Assembly (NCBI RefSeq): GCF_003386535.1
Contig: NZ_QTTN01000043.1
Coordinates: 1-58,911 of the forward strand
Source: Paenibacillus taihuensis
Lineage (GTDB): Bacteria; Bacillota; Bacilli; Paenibacillales; Paenibacillaceae
Length of the DNA: 58,911 bases
Direction of reading: 5' to 3'
Part shown: piece after piece, positions 27,905 to 37,675 of the stretch
Layout of the letters: each line of letters opens with the position of its first letter
How positions within the stretch are numbered: position 1 is the first letter of the stretch
The notes under the pieces: model-generated
Told to the model about the DNA's origin: nothing
What the model saw: the letters and a program-made list of their open reading frames with translations, nothing else
Database searches by the model: none
Translations under genes and position numbers: made by a program

Positions 27905-28141
27905 GTGGAGGAGATACATTTTGCGAGACTCACTAAGCTTCGTCCCGATGGTACACTTACGATCGTACAATTCACGGACGTACATTGGAAAAATCGAGAA
28001 CCGGAGGACTTCGCAGCGAAGTGCTTGCAGCTGCATGGCATCCGATTAAGTTACGGCAGGGCGAGCGGTTACAATACGTTCGGCCGCGAAGGCTACCTAC
28101 GAGGCGCACGCATTATCCGTCTTGAACCCACAATCCCTTAA
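27905..28141 (+). pseudogene. Metallophosphoesterase, internally deleted
   Basis: The frame begins like a calcineurin-type phosphoesterase (RPDGTLTIVQFTDVHW, with the first metal motif D-x-H) and ends with what looks like the C-terminus of the same family (LSYGRASGYNTFGREG, then GARIIRLEP). About 200 residues between, holding the GDxxx, GNH and HTH motifs, are missing. The join is in frame, so a 78-aa product could be made, but it cannot be catalytic. It sits just before an intact phosphoesterase gene. Confidence 0.7.
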
Positions 28142-28162
28142 CCAGCAAAGGAGCGATGGCCA

Positions 28163-28966
28163 TTGAGCAGCCCATTATTTTCATTCGCCGTTTTATCCGA
28201 TCTTCATTTCATGGCGTACAAAGAGCCGGAACGTCCGGTAGATTGGGTTCCGTTTCTCCGTGAAGAAATCTCGCACCTTAATGCGATGCAGCCCAGCTTC
28301 ATCGTCGTCAACGGTGATTTAACGAACGGCAAGGAGCGAGACTACCGACTTGCGATGACCGCCTTTGCGCAATGTTCGATGCCAGTCTATTACACGATGG
28401 GCAACCATGAATATTACGGCTGTTATGAGGAAGAAAATTTCACATCCGAGAAGGCACACCATCGTTTCCTGGATTGGACCAGCATGCCATGGATCTATTT
28501 CGAGAAGAGGATCGGCGGAATTTCGATGTTGTTTCTTTCGACGGAGCATTATGCACCGGATAGCAATGAGGCAGCTTGGCTATCGAAACGACAGCTAGAC
28601 TGGTTGGAGGAACGGCTGTCTACAGCGAATGGATGTACTTCGCTCGTGTTTCTTCATCACCCTGTCAATGGAACCGTTGCCGCATCAGAGAATACATGTC
28701 GCGAGTCTACCCCGATTCTGGAGATCTTCGAGCGCTACCCTAACGTCATTCTATTCAGCGGACATACCCATTGCCGGATGGACCGCGAGGACCAGATCGT
28801 TAGACGTAAAGATGCGGTATTCGTCGGCGGTGGATGTTTATATGAAGATTTCCCCCAATCCCGCTGGGTCGACGTGTATCCGGACCATATAATCTTGCGA
28901 ATATACTGCCACCTGGAACACAAGTGGCTAGATACGTTCAAGACCAGCCTGCCGATTAGGCGCTAA
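28163..28966 (+). CDS. Calcineurin-like metallophosphoesterase
   Basis: The 267-aa protein has the metal-binding motifs in order: SDLH (about 12-15), GDLTNG (about 51-56), GNHE, HH and GHTHCR. These bind two metals and hydrolyse phosphomono- or diesters. No signal peptide is present, so it is cytosolic. The TTG start at 28163 follows AAGGAG by nine bases. It follows the deleted copy with a 20-base gap, and convergently meets the DUF4855 gene. The regulatory link to the DeoR-family gene is inferred from the divergent layout. Substrate unknown. Confidence 0.85.
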   Translation: MSSPLFSFAVLSDLHFMAYKEPERPVDWVPFLREEISHLNAMQPSFIVVNGDLTNGKERDYRLAMTAFAQCSMPVYYTMGNHEYYGCYEEENFTSEKAHHRFLDWTSMPWIYFEKRIGGISMLFLSTEHYAPDSNEAAWLSKRQLDWLEERLSTANGCTSLVFLHHPVNGTVAASENTCRESTPILEIFERYPNVILFSGHTHCRMDREDQIVRRKDAVFVGGGCLYEDFPQSRWVDVYPDHIILRIYCHLEHKWLDTFKTSLPIRR

Positions 28967-29030
28967 TCCGTTTAGGACCTTGGGTTTGATCTCCCCATCG
29001 TGAGGATTCTTTCCATTTCATTCCCGGTGT

Positions 29031-29084
29031 AACAAGAAGACGCCCGCGTTCGGTAAGCTGCCGAAATACGATCGTCTTCTTGTC
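29031..29084. terminator. Hairpin between convergent genes
   Basis: ACAAGAAGACG (29032-29042) pairs with CGTCTTCTTGT (29073-29083), with an inner TTCGG/CCGAA stem. It lies between the phosphoesterase and the DUF4855 gene, so it probably serves both directions. Confidence 0.6.
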
Positions 29085-29201
29085 TTGTTGATGGGACCTG
29101 CTTACGATTCTCCATTAGGATGCTGCTAACGCGTGTACATCCGCCATTGGCAAATCGCGCTAGTTGTGATAGAGATGCACTCTTCCAATCCTCGAAAGGT
29201 T

Positions 29202-32075
29202 TCAGCCTGCCGATGCTGCTTGCTTGGTGAGCGAGATCGTAAAATTTCCGCCGGTTTGTTGGGCAAGCACCCGGATATAGGCGAATTGTTCCGAAGTTCC
29301 TTCATTCGTTACCGGCAGCGTTTGCGGACTCGTTTCGTGAGACATATAGCTATACGTATAGCCTAGAGCTGCCCCTTCTACCCAACGGGTTTCCATGGCG
29401 ACCTCCGCTCCGGATGCGGGTGTCAGCGTAATTCCCCAGGTCTCGCCTGGCTTCACCAGGAATTTAAGCCATCTTGCCTGTGCCGGCGTTACGCCTTCTT
29501 GTAAAGCCGAAGCGTCATACACAACACCATCTGCAGCTACAAACGCAATCGCATCATCGTAGGACGTTCCTCTATCCGGCTGCTGTTCCGGAGGCTCGAT
29601 GCCGTTGTATACGGTATAGCTTCCGGCAGTTTTGGCCGTAATTTTGAGATAATATAGAAATTGCGGTGCATACGGATTATTATAGGTGAACGATTCCATC
29701 TGTCCGGTACCTTTGATCGAGGAAGCTTGCACGCTGCCGCTGTTCGCATCATAAAAGAGCTGCATATCCATATCCGATTGGCCATCCGGTACCAAGGACA
29801 GCTTATATGCCGCTTCACCCAATATTTTGTACCATATCGCCTGCCCTGGAGTTTCAACCGTTCCCGAAACTTGGCTATTGTTCAACAGGTCAATCGCGTT
29901 CATCATGGTCGTGCCATCTTCGATCGGATGGGCAAGCGAAATTTTATATTTGCCGCTCGTGCCGTCTTCCGGGAAAACACGCAGCATGATGGAGGTATCC
30001 TCGGTACCTGGATTTTTGACCAGCATCGATTGCACTTCCGACGATTTACCGTATGAGAATCCGCTATGCCTTGTTTGGGTCGGTCCCCAATGCCTGGTTT
30101 CCATCGAGAACTTCGCGCCGTTCAGCGGTGTCAGCGTCACGATCCAATCCTCCCCAGCTTTAATCGGGAATTGAATCCACTTGGATGAGGATACGGCTAC
30201 GTAAGATGTGTAGACGTCGCCTTCCACGGCATTGACGACAATCGGATCGCTCCAGGAATCGCCTGCAGGCAATGGAATCGTGCTGCTATCCAGTGCCTTC
30301 ACTTGATAGCTGCCGTCAATAAAGCTCGCGGTTTCATCATAGACGCTTCTGACATTTTCCTTATCGCTATTCATAATATCCGGATAGACGGATCGAGCGC
30401 CCATATAATAACCAAGAATGGAGTTGTTCAAGCCGGCGCTTTGAATGGCGTTCAGGTAAGCAAAATATTTGCGGACTGCGTAATCGCCATTATACAGTTG
30501 CCCGTCATAATCCGTTCCCCAACCGTTCCATGTGATCTGGTAATCGCCTTCAACCTCAAGACCCATACCGAATCGTTTTGCCGTTTGAACGGATTCGTTC
30601 AATCGGCTCATATCCACGGTTCCGCCTGTCGCGACATTCGGACCGAAAGATGAGCTGAAGAAATAGTTAGGTTGCATCATGACCGCGTCAAAACCAAGTT
30701 CACGCCAAATCGTGGAACCATTCGATTGAAAGAATGGAATCCAGTAAAATTTCTCCTGAGCCTGATGCACGATGCGCGACACCTGTTTGACCAGATTCTC
30801 CTCATTCATCGTAGCAAATCCGACCTCTTCATGCTGCCAGTAAAAGCCTGCCAATTCAAGGTTGTCATAATGCTTGTTTTTAAACAGCTTTTCAGCAGTT
30901 TCGACGTACCAGCCTACTGCCTTTTTCCGTGCTTGAAGCGAAGCGTCCTCGCCGTTCGTTATATTGAAATCGACGGTTTTCCCATCGAGTTGGCCCCAGA
31001 CTTGATCCGGATTCGGGTTCGGGTAGGGAATGGAAATAACGACCTTCGTCCTATGTTTCTTATCTTTCAAGCCGACCTTTGCTTCGGCCGTCGCCGCATC
31101 CAATGCGCCGATCTGCTGTCCATCCGTGAATAGCTGATCCAGGTAGGTTTGCCATTTGTCCTTCGTGTTGTAGTCGGTGAATACGTTCCCCCCATTGGAG
31201 AACATTACCGTATCATACATCCATCCCGTTCGATTTCCATTACGGTCCGTATGCGCGATGATCGATCCAAAATCATCCTGATGCCAGCGACCGAGCGTTT
31301 CATTAGCGCTTCCGACAGGATAATAATAGGCGATATACATATTCCGAACGCCACCTGCTTCCTTAAGCGTCGGAGGCGCAGCATCCTTTACTGGCTTCTC
31401 CTTGTGCAGCTTATCAGCCGAGCGGTCTTCTCGCTGCGCGGGGCGTCCCGATACCTCAAGCTCATCTACAAAGGTGAACATGCCGACTTCGAACTCGACT
31501 TTCACGTAACGGGCAGTCACCTTAATATCGCCTGAGACGAGCACTTTACGTGAAGCCGATTGGGAATTGGAATACTTGGGATGCTGATCACCGGCATCAA
31601 ACCAGTTGAGACCATCCTCCGATACGGCATAGTGAATGTTGCGCGGCAATTCAACGGCCGCCGCCCGTTCCTGCAGATAGCCGCCGGATATGTTCTGAAT
31701 ATAGGTGGACTGGCCAAGGTCAATTGTTACGCTACGACTGACTTGACGACTGAAGCCGATCCAACTCGTATTCTGGAAGTAAGACTGGCCTGCCGGAGGT
31801 TGATCAGCTGTGCGCCCGTCCGTAAGTTCATACGGGGAACCGCTGTCGGCTTCGGTACGAAGCTCGTAAGTCAGCAAGTCCTTGTCTTGAACGCCCTGCG
31901 AAATGGTGTACGGCTTGCCTGCCGCTACATTATAAAGTCCACGCTCCTGCTTCTTATCTACGCTTGCTCCCTCTGAACCAGCTGCACCATCCGCCGCTGC
32001 AATCCCCGGTACCAGCAGCGATAACACCATGCAAGCCGACACGATGACACGACTCCATTTCATTGATTTGCTCAT
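29202..32075 (-). CDS. Secreted DUF4855 protein with discoidin-like and C-terminal beta domains
   Basis: The 957-aa product starts at the ATG giving a signal peptide (basic MSKSMKWSR, hydrophobic core, AAADG cleavage region); the upstream frame extension adds nothing plausible. A discoidin-like beta domain (about 45-210) precedes DUF4855 (about 235-590), recognisable by YIAYYYPVG, GWMYDTVMF, PYPNPNP and FYWQHEEV. Three beta modules follow, two sharing GE(D/T)W and the METR repeat (SMETRHWG, AMETRWVEG). DUF4855 is common in Paenibacillus exoproteins and may be a glycan-active barrel; Glu and Asp in WQHEE are candidate residues. It closes the sugar operon, suggesting a glycan substrate. Confidence 0.8.
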   Translation of the reverse strand: MSKSMKWSRVIVSACMVLSLLVPGIAAADGAAGSEGASVDKKQERGLYNVAAGKPYTISQGVQDKDLLTYELRTEADSGSPYELTDGRTADQPPAGQSYFQNTSWIGFSRQVSRSVTIDLGQSTYIQNISGGYLQERAAAVELPRNIHYAVSEDGLNWFDAGDQHPKYSNSQSASRKVLVSGDIKVTARYVKVEFEVGMFTFVDELEVSGRPAQREDRSADKLHKEKPVKDAAPPTLKEAGGVRNMYIAYYYPVGSANETLGRWHQDDFGSIIAHTDRNGNRTGWMYDTVMFSNGGNVFTDYNTKDKWQTYLDQLFTDGQQIGALDAATAEAKVGLKDKKHRTKVVISIPYPNPNPDQVWGQLDGKTVDFNITNGEDASLQARKKAVGWYVETAEKLFKNKHYDNLELAGFYWQHEEVGFATMNEENLVKQVSRIVHQAQEKFYWIPFFQSNGSTIWRELGFDAVMMQPNYFFSSSFGPNVATGGTVDMSRLNESVQTAKRFGMGLEVEGDYQITWNGWGTDYDGQLYNGDYAVRKYFAYLNAIQSAGLNNSILGYYMGARSVYPDIMNSDKENVRSVYDETASFIDGSYQVKALDSSTIPLPAGDSWSDPIVVNAVEGDVYTSYVAVSSSKWIQFPIKAGEDWIVTLTPLNGAKFSMETRHWGPTQTRHSGFSYGKSSEVQSMLVKNPGTEDTSIMLRVFPEDGTSGKYKISLAHPIEDGTTMMNAIDLLNNSQVSGTVETPGQAIWYKILGEAAYKLSLVPDGQSDMDMQLFYDANSGSVQASSIKGTGQMESFTYNNPYAPQFLYYLKITAKTAGSYTVYNGIEPPEQQPDRGTSYDDAIAFVAADGVVYDASALQEGVTPAQARWLKFLVKPGETWGITLTPASGAEVAMETRWVEGAALGYTYSYMSHETSPQTLPVTNEGTSEQFAYIRVLAQQTGGNFTISLTKQAASAG

Positions 32076-32127
32076 TCCTCGACTAACCTCCCACAGAAAT
32101 GTAGTTAACGTTAACCATTCGAGCTCA

Positions 32128-32670
32128 TTAAGTGAGTGTCTCCAATCGGAATATGCCTTCAATTTCTGCCAGCTTAGAGAATACCTCCACAAAACGTTTT
32201 GTTTTTTTCAATTTGACGCATATGCTCACGGACAGAAGACTGCCATTTACAGAAGCAACCTGCTTATCCACGATTAATTGGCTGATCTGAAAGCCATAGC
32301 GATCGAGCTCCGAGATGACATCCTGCAAGCCTGCGGAACCTGGTCTAATCTCCAGTTTTAATTCTCGCATCAACTTGGCAGCAGAGAAACGTTTCTCCCA
32401 TTTATTCAGTAGGAACAAACTGATCACCGTCAGAACGGTTAGCGTGATTGCACAGTAAAAAAATCCGGCTCCGACTGTGAGGCCGATTGCGGCAACAACC
32501 CATAGAGACGCAGCAGTCGTCAATCCCGAGACAGCCAAGCCCGTGCGAAAATCGTTCCTGCCCCTAGAAAACCGACACCGCTAATCACCTGTGCAGCCAA
32601 ACGTGAAGGATCCAACCGAACGTTCGGGTCCTGGGCGAATTCCGAAAATCTGTAAGCCATACGTCAGTGC
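32128..32670 (-). pseudogene. MgtC/SapB-family protein, truncated and frameshifted
   Basis: The open part reads AVSGLTTAASLWVVAAIGL, the hallmark of MgtC/SapB membrane proteins, with a C-terminal ACT-like domain. The preceding block DPSRLAAQVISGVGFLGAG is in another phase: one base is missing near 32550. A further shift precedes FSEFAQDPNV, and the first membrane segments are absent because the sequence runs into the 3' end of the ROK gene. The original role would be in magnesium stress or membrane homeostasis. It now lies as a relic between the kinase and the DUF4855 gene. Confidence 0.8.
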
Positions 32671-33662
32671 CATGGAATCAACCTTCCCTTTAAACGCAAT
32701 TCGTTTTCCGCTTGCTTCGCTCCCCCATAACGGAACACTTGAATCGCGGCACCAATCATGCCGCTGCGGGTTCCGAAAAGCGGTGGTTCGATACGAGTTG
32801 CGTCACAATAAGCAGGCATCGTTCTTTTGTAAGTCTCCAAGCGGAGTCGTGTAAAGAGCGGCTCGCCTGCGTCGGCTACACCGCCGCCGATCACGATCTT
32901 AGCCGGATTGAATGTATGAATGAGCCCCGCAAGTCCGGCTGAAAGCGCCTCGATGGTCTCTTCCATGACTTCCGTCGCGGCGGTATCGCCTCTCAGCCAT
33001 TGCTCGACGACTTCACGACAGCTCCATTCCACACAGGCTTCTAAGCGGCCTCGCTTCTCCCCCATCCGTCTAGCGATGCTGGTGCCGGAAGTGTATAGTT
33101 CGAGGCAGCCAATGCCGCCGCACATGCAAACAGGCCCTCGGAAGTCAACCGAAATATGACCGATTTCACCGCCGATTCCCTGAACACCTCGTACCAGATG
33201 GCCATCCGTCACAACGCCGCCTCCGACACCGGTTCCAAGCGCAACACAAATAAAATCACGCAATCTCTCTTCCTTGCTCAGATATAGCTCAGATAACGCA
33301 AGCACGTTCACATCGTTGTCTACGTAAACGGGCATTCCAAAACATTGCTCCAATATCGCCCGAATTGGTGTACCCGCGTACTCAGGTAGCAGGTCTGTAG
33401 CGGAGATTACGGTCCCCGTTTCGAAATCGATCTGCCCCGCGCTTCCAACACCAATTCCGCAAGGAATTGCATTGTCGGCTTCCGCTTCACTTTCGGACAA
33501 GAGTGCCCGAATACCATCAATAGTCTGGGCCATCACTCGCCGCTCTTTGGCCATCGTCGGCACGGTTATATCGCGAAGAATATGTCCTCGGAAATCGATC
33601 AATCCAATGTTGATCTTCGTGCCGCCAATGTCCACACCAATCGCATGCCGGCTTTCCCGCAT
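32664..33662 (-). CDS. ROK-family sugar kinase
   Basis: The 332-aa kinase starts at the ATG seven bases after AAGGAGG. It has the ATP loop DIGGTK (11-16), the sugar-contact VDNDVN, the ATPase motif GTGVGGG and the ROK zinc signature GGEIGHISVDFRG, then CMCGGIGCLE. It has no N-terminal helix-turn-helix, so it is an enzyme rather than a repressor. With NanE in the same gene series, N-acetylmannosamine or glucose-type substrates are the best guess. The last residues before the stop abut the mgtC relic, so the C-terminus may have been altered slightly. Confidence 0.88.
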   Translation of the reverse strand: MRESRHAIGVDIGGTKINIGLIDFRGHILRDITVPTMAKERRVMAQTIDGIRALLSESEAEADNAIPCGIGVGSAGQIDFETGTVISATDLLPEYAGTPIRAILEQCFGMPVYVDNDVNVLALSELYLSKEERLRDFICVALGTGVGGGVVTDGHLVRGVQGIGGEIGHISVDFRGPVCMCGGIGCLELYTSGTSIARRMGEKRGRLEACVEWSCREVVEQWLRGDTAATEVMEETIEALSAGLAGLIHTFNPAKIVIGGGVADAGEPLFTRLRLETYKRTMPAYCDATRIEPPLFGTRSGMIGAAIQVFRYGGAKQAENELRLKGRLIPWH

Positions 33663-33691
33663 TATTAAACCTCCTTCTCCCATAGGCCCTC

Positions 33692-34672
33692 CTATTCTGC
33701 CGCAATCTCCTCGGCAAAGTGACAGGCAACGTCTTGCGTGCCTACTCTTCGAAGCAAGGGACGCTCTTGTGCGCAGCGCTCGCGCGCATACGGGCAGCGG
33801 CTACGAAATGCACAGCCGGAAGGTATATTTAGTGGCGATGGCGGATCACCCTGCAGCAGGCTTGATTCATCCAACTGAGTGACGCCTCCATCCGGAGTGA
33901 AGGACGGAACTGCAGCCAGCAGCTTCTTGGTGTACGGATGAAGCGGATGATCGAATACTTCCCTCGTTTTCCCGCTTTCGACAACGCGTCCCAAGAACAT
34001 GACCGCTACTTCATCGCATACAAGGCGGATGACGGCGAGATTGTGTGAAATAAATAAATACGATAAATTCATTTCTTCCTGCAGGTCCTGCAGCAGATTC
34101 AAGATTTGCGCTTGTACCGATACGTCTAGACTGGATACCGCCTCATCGAGAACGACGCAGCCGGGATCTACCGAGAGAGCCCTCGCGATGACCACTCGCT
34201 GCTGTTGCCCGCCTGAGAGCTCATGCGGAAAGGCATGAAAGCCCTCCTGCGGAATGCCCACCTTCGCAAGCAGCCCGCGTGCTTTCCGTTGGCGCTCTTG
34301 AGCCATACCGATCCCATGAATGCGCATCGGTTCCATAATATTCTGGCCAACGGTCAGATTCGGGAACAAGGCAGCTGCAGGATGCTGGGAAACCCATTGC
34401 AGCATCGATCGAACCGGCTTGAGCTTCTTATCGCTCCAACCCGTCACGTCCTCGCCGAGTATCCGAATCGATCCAGATGTCGGCGTCAGCAGCCGAAGCA
34501 ACATACGCGCTACAGTGGACTTGCCGCTCCCGCTCTCTCCGACTAAACCAATGGTGCTGCCCCGTTCAACGATCAGATCAATACTATCGACCGCAGTCAA
34601 AGCTCCGTGAGATGTTCGAAATACTTTACGGATCTGGGACAGCTCGATTAATGGCTGTGGGATTGCACTCAT
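33692..34672 (-). CDS. Opp/Dpp-type ABC transporter ATP-binding protein (F subunit)
   Basis: The 326-aa ATPase has Walker A GLVGESGSGKST, signature LSGGQQQRVVIARAL, Walker B CVVLDEAVSSLD, and the C-terminal oligopeptide-transport cluster with CAFRSRCPYARERC, which may carry an iron-sulfur centre as in DppD/OppD relatives. Its ATG overlaps the stop of the preceding ATPase gene (ATGA), so translation is coupled. It works with the D subunit, two permeases and the lipoprotein. Confidence 0.92.
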   Translation of the reverse strand: MSAIPQPLIELSQIRKVFRTSHGALTAVDSIDLIVERGSTIGLVGESGSGKSTVARMLLRLLTPTSGSIRILGEDVTGWSDKKLKPVRSMLQWVSQHPAAALFPNLTVGQNIMEPMRIHGIGMAQERQRKARGLLAKVGIPQEGFHAFPHELSGGQQQRVVIARALSVDPGCVVLDEAVSSLDVSVQAQILNLLQDLQEEMNLSYLFISHNLAVIRLVCDEVAVMFLGRVVESGKTREVFDHPLHPYTKKLLAAVPSFTPDGGVTQLDESSLLQGDPPSPLNIPSGCAFRSRCPYARERCAQERPLLRRVGTQDVACHFAEEIAAE

Positions 34673-35652
34673 GAGACAGCTACCTCGCTTTCCGCCTGCC
34701 AGCAAGCGACCTGATGATTCGGTCCGATCTGTTGGAGCGGCGGGCGCTCGGCTGTGCATCTTTCCGTACGGTACGGACAACGCGGAGCAAAGAGGCACCC
34801 TTGCGGCAAAGCCCCCCGAAGATCCGGCGGCGATCCTTCAATCGGCTTTAGCCGTTCGATGCTTGCATCTACCCGCGGGGTCGATGCAAGCAGCCCAATC
34901 GAGTACGGGTGGGCACGCCGCTTCAGGAAAGTCTGTGTCTCAGCTCGCTCGACGACCATTCCTCCGTACATGACGACAATTTCATCACATATCTGGGCAG
35001 CCACAATCAGATCGTGCGTGACTAATATCATCGACATGTCTCGCGTCTCTTTCATTTTCTTGAGCAGAAACAAGATTTGCGCCTGAACGGTCACGTCCAG
35101 AGCGGTTGTCGGTTCGTCTGCGATAAGCAGCGTCGGGTCATTAATGAGCGCCATCGCGATGAGAGCACGTTGCAGCATCCCGCCGCTGTATTCAAACGGA
35201 TATTCATTGAAGCGTACCGCCGGGCTTGGAATGCCAACCTGAGCCAGCATGTCGATTGCCCGCTCCTTCGCTTCTTTACGGGAACAGACGGAATGAAACA
35301 GCAGCGGTTCCATGACCTGTTTTCCGACAGAAATCGTCGGGTTCATGAAAGAATTGGGGTCCTGGAAAACCATGCTGATCTTATTGCCGCGAATGGCTTG
35401 AATTTGTTTCTCTTTTAAAGATAGCAGATTGCACCCCTCAAAGTCGATCGAACCGCCCGTAACCTTCGCGTTGCGCGCGAGCAAGCCAGCGATCGACTTC
35501 ACAGTCACGCTCTTGCCGCTCCCGCTTTCACCCACAATGCCTGTTGTCTTGCCTTTACGCAGCGAAAAATCGACGCCGTTCACCGCCTTGACGGTGCCGC
35601 GCTTCGATGTGAATTCGATCCATAAATCCTGAACTGTTAACAAGTCCGCCAC
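34669..35652 (-). CDS. Opp/Dpp-type ABC transporter ATP-binding protein (D subunit)
   Basis: The 327-aa protein has Walker A GIVGESGSGKSV, signature YSGGMLQRALIAMAL, Walker B LLIADEPTTALD and the C-terminal Cys cluster CLFAPRCPYRTERC. The GTG start follows GGAGGTG. It pairs with the F subunit, whose start it overlaps. Signature motif wording (SGGM-x-QR) is typical for the D subunit. Confidence 0.92.
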   Translation of the reverse strand: MADLLTVQDLWIEFTSKRGTVKAVNGVDFSLRKGKTTGIVGESGSGKSVTVKSIAGLLARNAKVTGGSIDFEGCNLLSLKEKQIQAIRGNKISMVFQDPNSFMNPTISVGKQVMEPLLFHSVCSRKEAKERAIDMLAQVGIPSPAVRFNEYPFEYSGGMLQRALIAMALINDPTLLIADEPTTALDVTVQAQILFLLKKMKETRDMSMILVTHDLIVAAQICDEIVVMYGGMVVERAETQTFLKRRAHPYSIGLLASTPRVDASIERLKPIEGSPPDLRGALPQGCLFAPRCPYRTERCTAERPPLQQIGPNHQVACWQAESEVAVS

Positions 35653-35702
35653 TAAGAGGTCACCTCCAACCGTTGCGTCCGCTGCTTATGTATGAGTGCG
35701 GA

Positions 35703-36602
35703 CTATGCTTCTCTTGAATCAAATGCATCGCGGAGTCCATCCCCTAAATAGGTAAAGGACAGTAGTGTGATCGCAAACAATAGGGAAGGATACACCAGCA
35801 GGTAGGGATAGGAGAAAATCCCTTTTTGCCCGTCGGCAATGATAGAGCCCCAGCTTGGTGTCGGCGGTTGCAGCCCAAGGCCAACCAGACTTAAACCGGA
35901 TTCCACCATCATGTTAGCTGGAATGCCAAACGCGGCTGCGACCAGCACCGGTCCCATCGAATTAGGCAGCACATACCGGGTTAGGATTTGCCACCAATTC
36001 GCGCCCATGGCGCGCGCTGCATCGATGTATTCGGATTGCCGCACGGTCAGCACCTGGCCTCTCACGACCCGAGCCATTCCAACCCAGCTCGTAGCTGCCA
36101 CGGCAATAAGAACCGCCCAGATGTTGTGGCCAAGCAATATAATGAGAATGATGCTTAGAAGAAAGCTCGGAAATCCGTAAACGATGTCAACCACTCGCAT
36201 CAGAATCGAGTCGGTGCGTCCTCCCACATAGCCGGCAATAGCCCCGATGAATAGACCCAGCGTAAGCTCGATAAGCTGAGCGCCAAAACCTACGATACAG
36301 GCATTGCGCAAGCTGTAGATCAGGCGGCTGAAGACATCGCGGCCAATGGCGTCCGTCCCCAGCAAGTGTGCGAGGCTCGGTTTTTCAAATGCCTCCAGTA
36401 CACTGCCCTTCTCATAACTGTACGGTGTAATCCATGGTGCAAATAACGCGCAGATAACAAGCAGCAAGACGAAGCATGCCCCGACAACGGCGATCTTGTT
36501 CCGGCAAAAAATTTGAAAGCGCATTCGCCAAAGCGAGTTCTTTCGCAGCTTCATATCCGGGAGATCTGTACCGTGTAGATCAAGCGAGACCGGAGTACTC
36601 AT
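35703..36602 (-). CDS. Opp/Dpp-type ABC transporter permease (C subunit)
   Basis: The 299-aa permease has about six membrane segments, the N-terminal DppC/OppC extension with FCRNKIAVVGACFVLLL, the LLGTDAIGRDVFSRLIY block typical of C subunits, and the coupling EAA loop SEYIDAARAMGANWWQI. It forms the channel with the B subunit. It lies 51 bases from the D subunit gene. Confidence 0.92.
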   Translation of the reverse strand: MSTPVSLDLHGTDLPDMKLRKNSLWRMRFQIFCRNKIAVVGACFVLLLVICALFAPWITPYSYEKGSVLEAFEKPSLAHLLGTDAIGRDVFSRLIYSLRNACIVGFGAQLIELTLGLFIGAIAGYVGGRTDSILMRVVDIVYGFPSFLLSIILIILLGHNIWAVLIAVAATSWVGMARVVRGQVLTVRQSEYIDAARAMGANWWQILTRYVLPNSMGPVLVAAAFGIPANMMVESGLSLVGLGLQPPTPSWGSIIADGQKGIFSYPYLLVYPSLLFAITLLSFTYLGDGLRDAFDSREA

Positions 36603-36640
36603 TTCTGTATGTCACCTTCTTTCTTCGATGCTTCCACGAC

Positions 36641-37603
36641 TTAATCGCTCATCCCGGAGCGACGAATGCGGGGATCGAGCAGTCCGTAAATAATGTCCAC
36701 CAGCAAGTTCATAACCATAATGACAAGCGTATACAGAAACGTAGAGACCATGATAAGGGGATAATCGCGGGAGCCTGCGGCATTGTTGAAAAGCTGCCCC
36801 ATGCCGGGTATACCGAACATGAACTCAATCATGACTGTCCCCATCAACATCCCGGCCAAATGCGGTCCAATGATGGTGATAAGAGGGATGAGAGAGTTGC
36901 GCAAGACATGCCGATAAATAACGTCGCGTTTGCTCCCTCCTTTGGCAATTACGGTTGTTGCGTAATCTTTGTTCAAGTTCTCCACCAAGCTTGTTCGCAT
37001 GTACCGTGACATTGAACCTGTCATCGGCAGTGCCAGGGCAAGGACAGGAATTACGTAATTCTTCAAGTCTCTCCACCCCATAGAAGGTAGCCAGTGCAGA
37101 TACAGCGAGAAAACCATGATGAGAAACACTGCCAGAATATAAGCAGGTATGCTGGTACCAAGCATGGAGAAGAACATGGCACCGGAATCCGCCCACGTAT
37201 TGCGGCGCATCGCCGCGAAGATACCGACCGGGATTGAGATGAGCAGACCTAGAATAATAGAAGATAATGCAATGCCTAGCGAGATCGGGAACGCTTTAAC
37301 TAGCAAACTCATAATTGGCGTGTTCGGGTATTGAAACGAGGTCCCGAAATCCCATGTCAATATCCCTTTGAGGTACCCCCAATATTCCATGTACCAAGGC
37401 TCGCCAATGTGGTAACGTTCCGACCATTCCTGCAGCACATCCATGCTATACGAGCTATGTCCGGAGGTTTGCAAGCCGCTCTGCATAATGTTAATGGTCA
37501 GAAAGCTGCCCGGAGCTTGCTTCATCAGAAAAAACGTGATGAGTGTCAGTGCAAGCAAAGCAACGATCATATACCCAACGCGGCGAATAACGTAGACGAG
37601 CAT
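36641..37603 (-). CDS. Opp/Dpp-type ABC transporter permease (B subunit)
   Basis: The 320-aa permease starts at the ATG behind GGGAGG. It begins MLVYVIRRVGYMI as B subunits do, has about six membrane segments, the coupling segment DYATTVIAKGGSKRDVIYRH and the late block FGIPGMGQLFNNAAGSRDY. It forms the channel with the C subunit. Confidence 0.92.
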   Translation of the reverse strand: MLVYVIRRVGYMIVALLALTLITFFLMKQAPGSFLTINIMQSGLQTSGHSSYSMDVLQEWSERYHIGEPWYMEYWGYLKGILTWDFGTSFQYPNTPIMSLLVKAFPISLGIALSSIILGLLISIPVGIFAAMRRNTWADSGAMFFSMLGTSIPAYILAVFLIMVFSLYLHWLPSMGWRDLKNYVIPVLALALPMTGSMSRYMRTSLVENLNKDYATTVIAKGGSKRDVIYRHVLRNSLIPLITIIGPHLAGMLMGTVMIEFMFGIPGMGQLFNNAAGSRDYPLIMVSTFLYTLVIMVMNLLVDIIYGLLDPRIRRSGMSD

Positions 37604-37675
37604 GCTTATTCCTCCCTGTAATTGGGTAGACCGATCCTGAACGGACCGGCCCACCTGACTTTCGGGGTTGCAATG

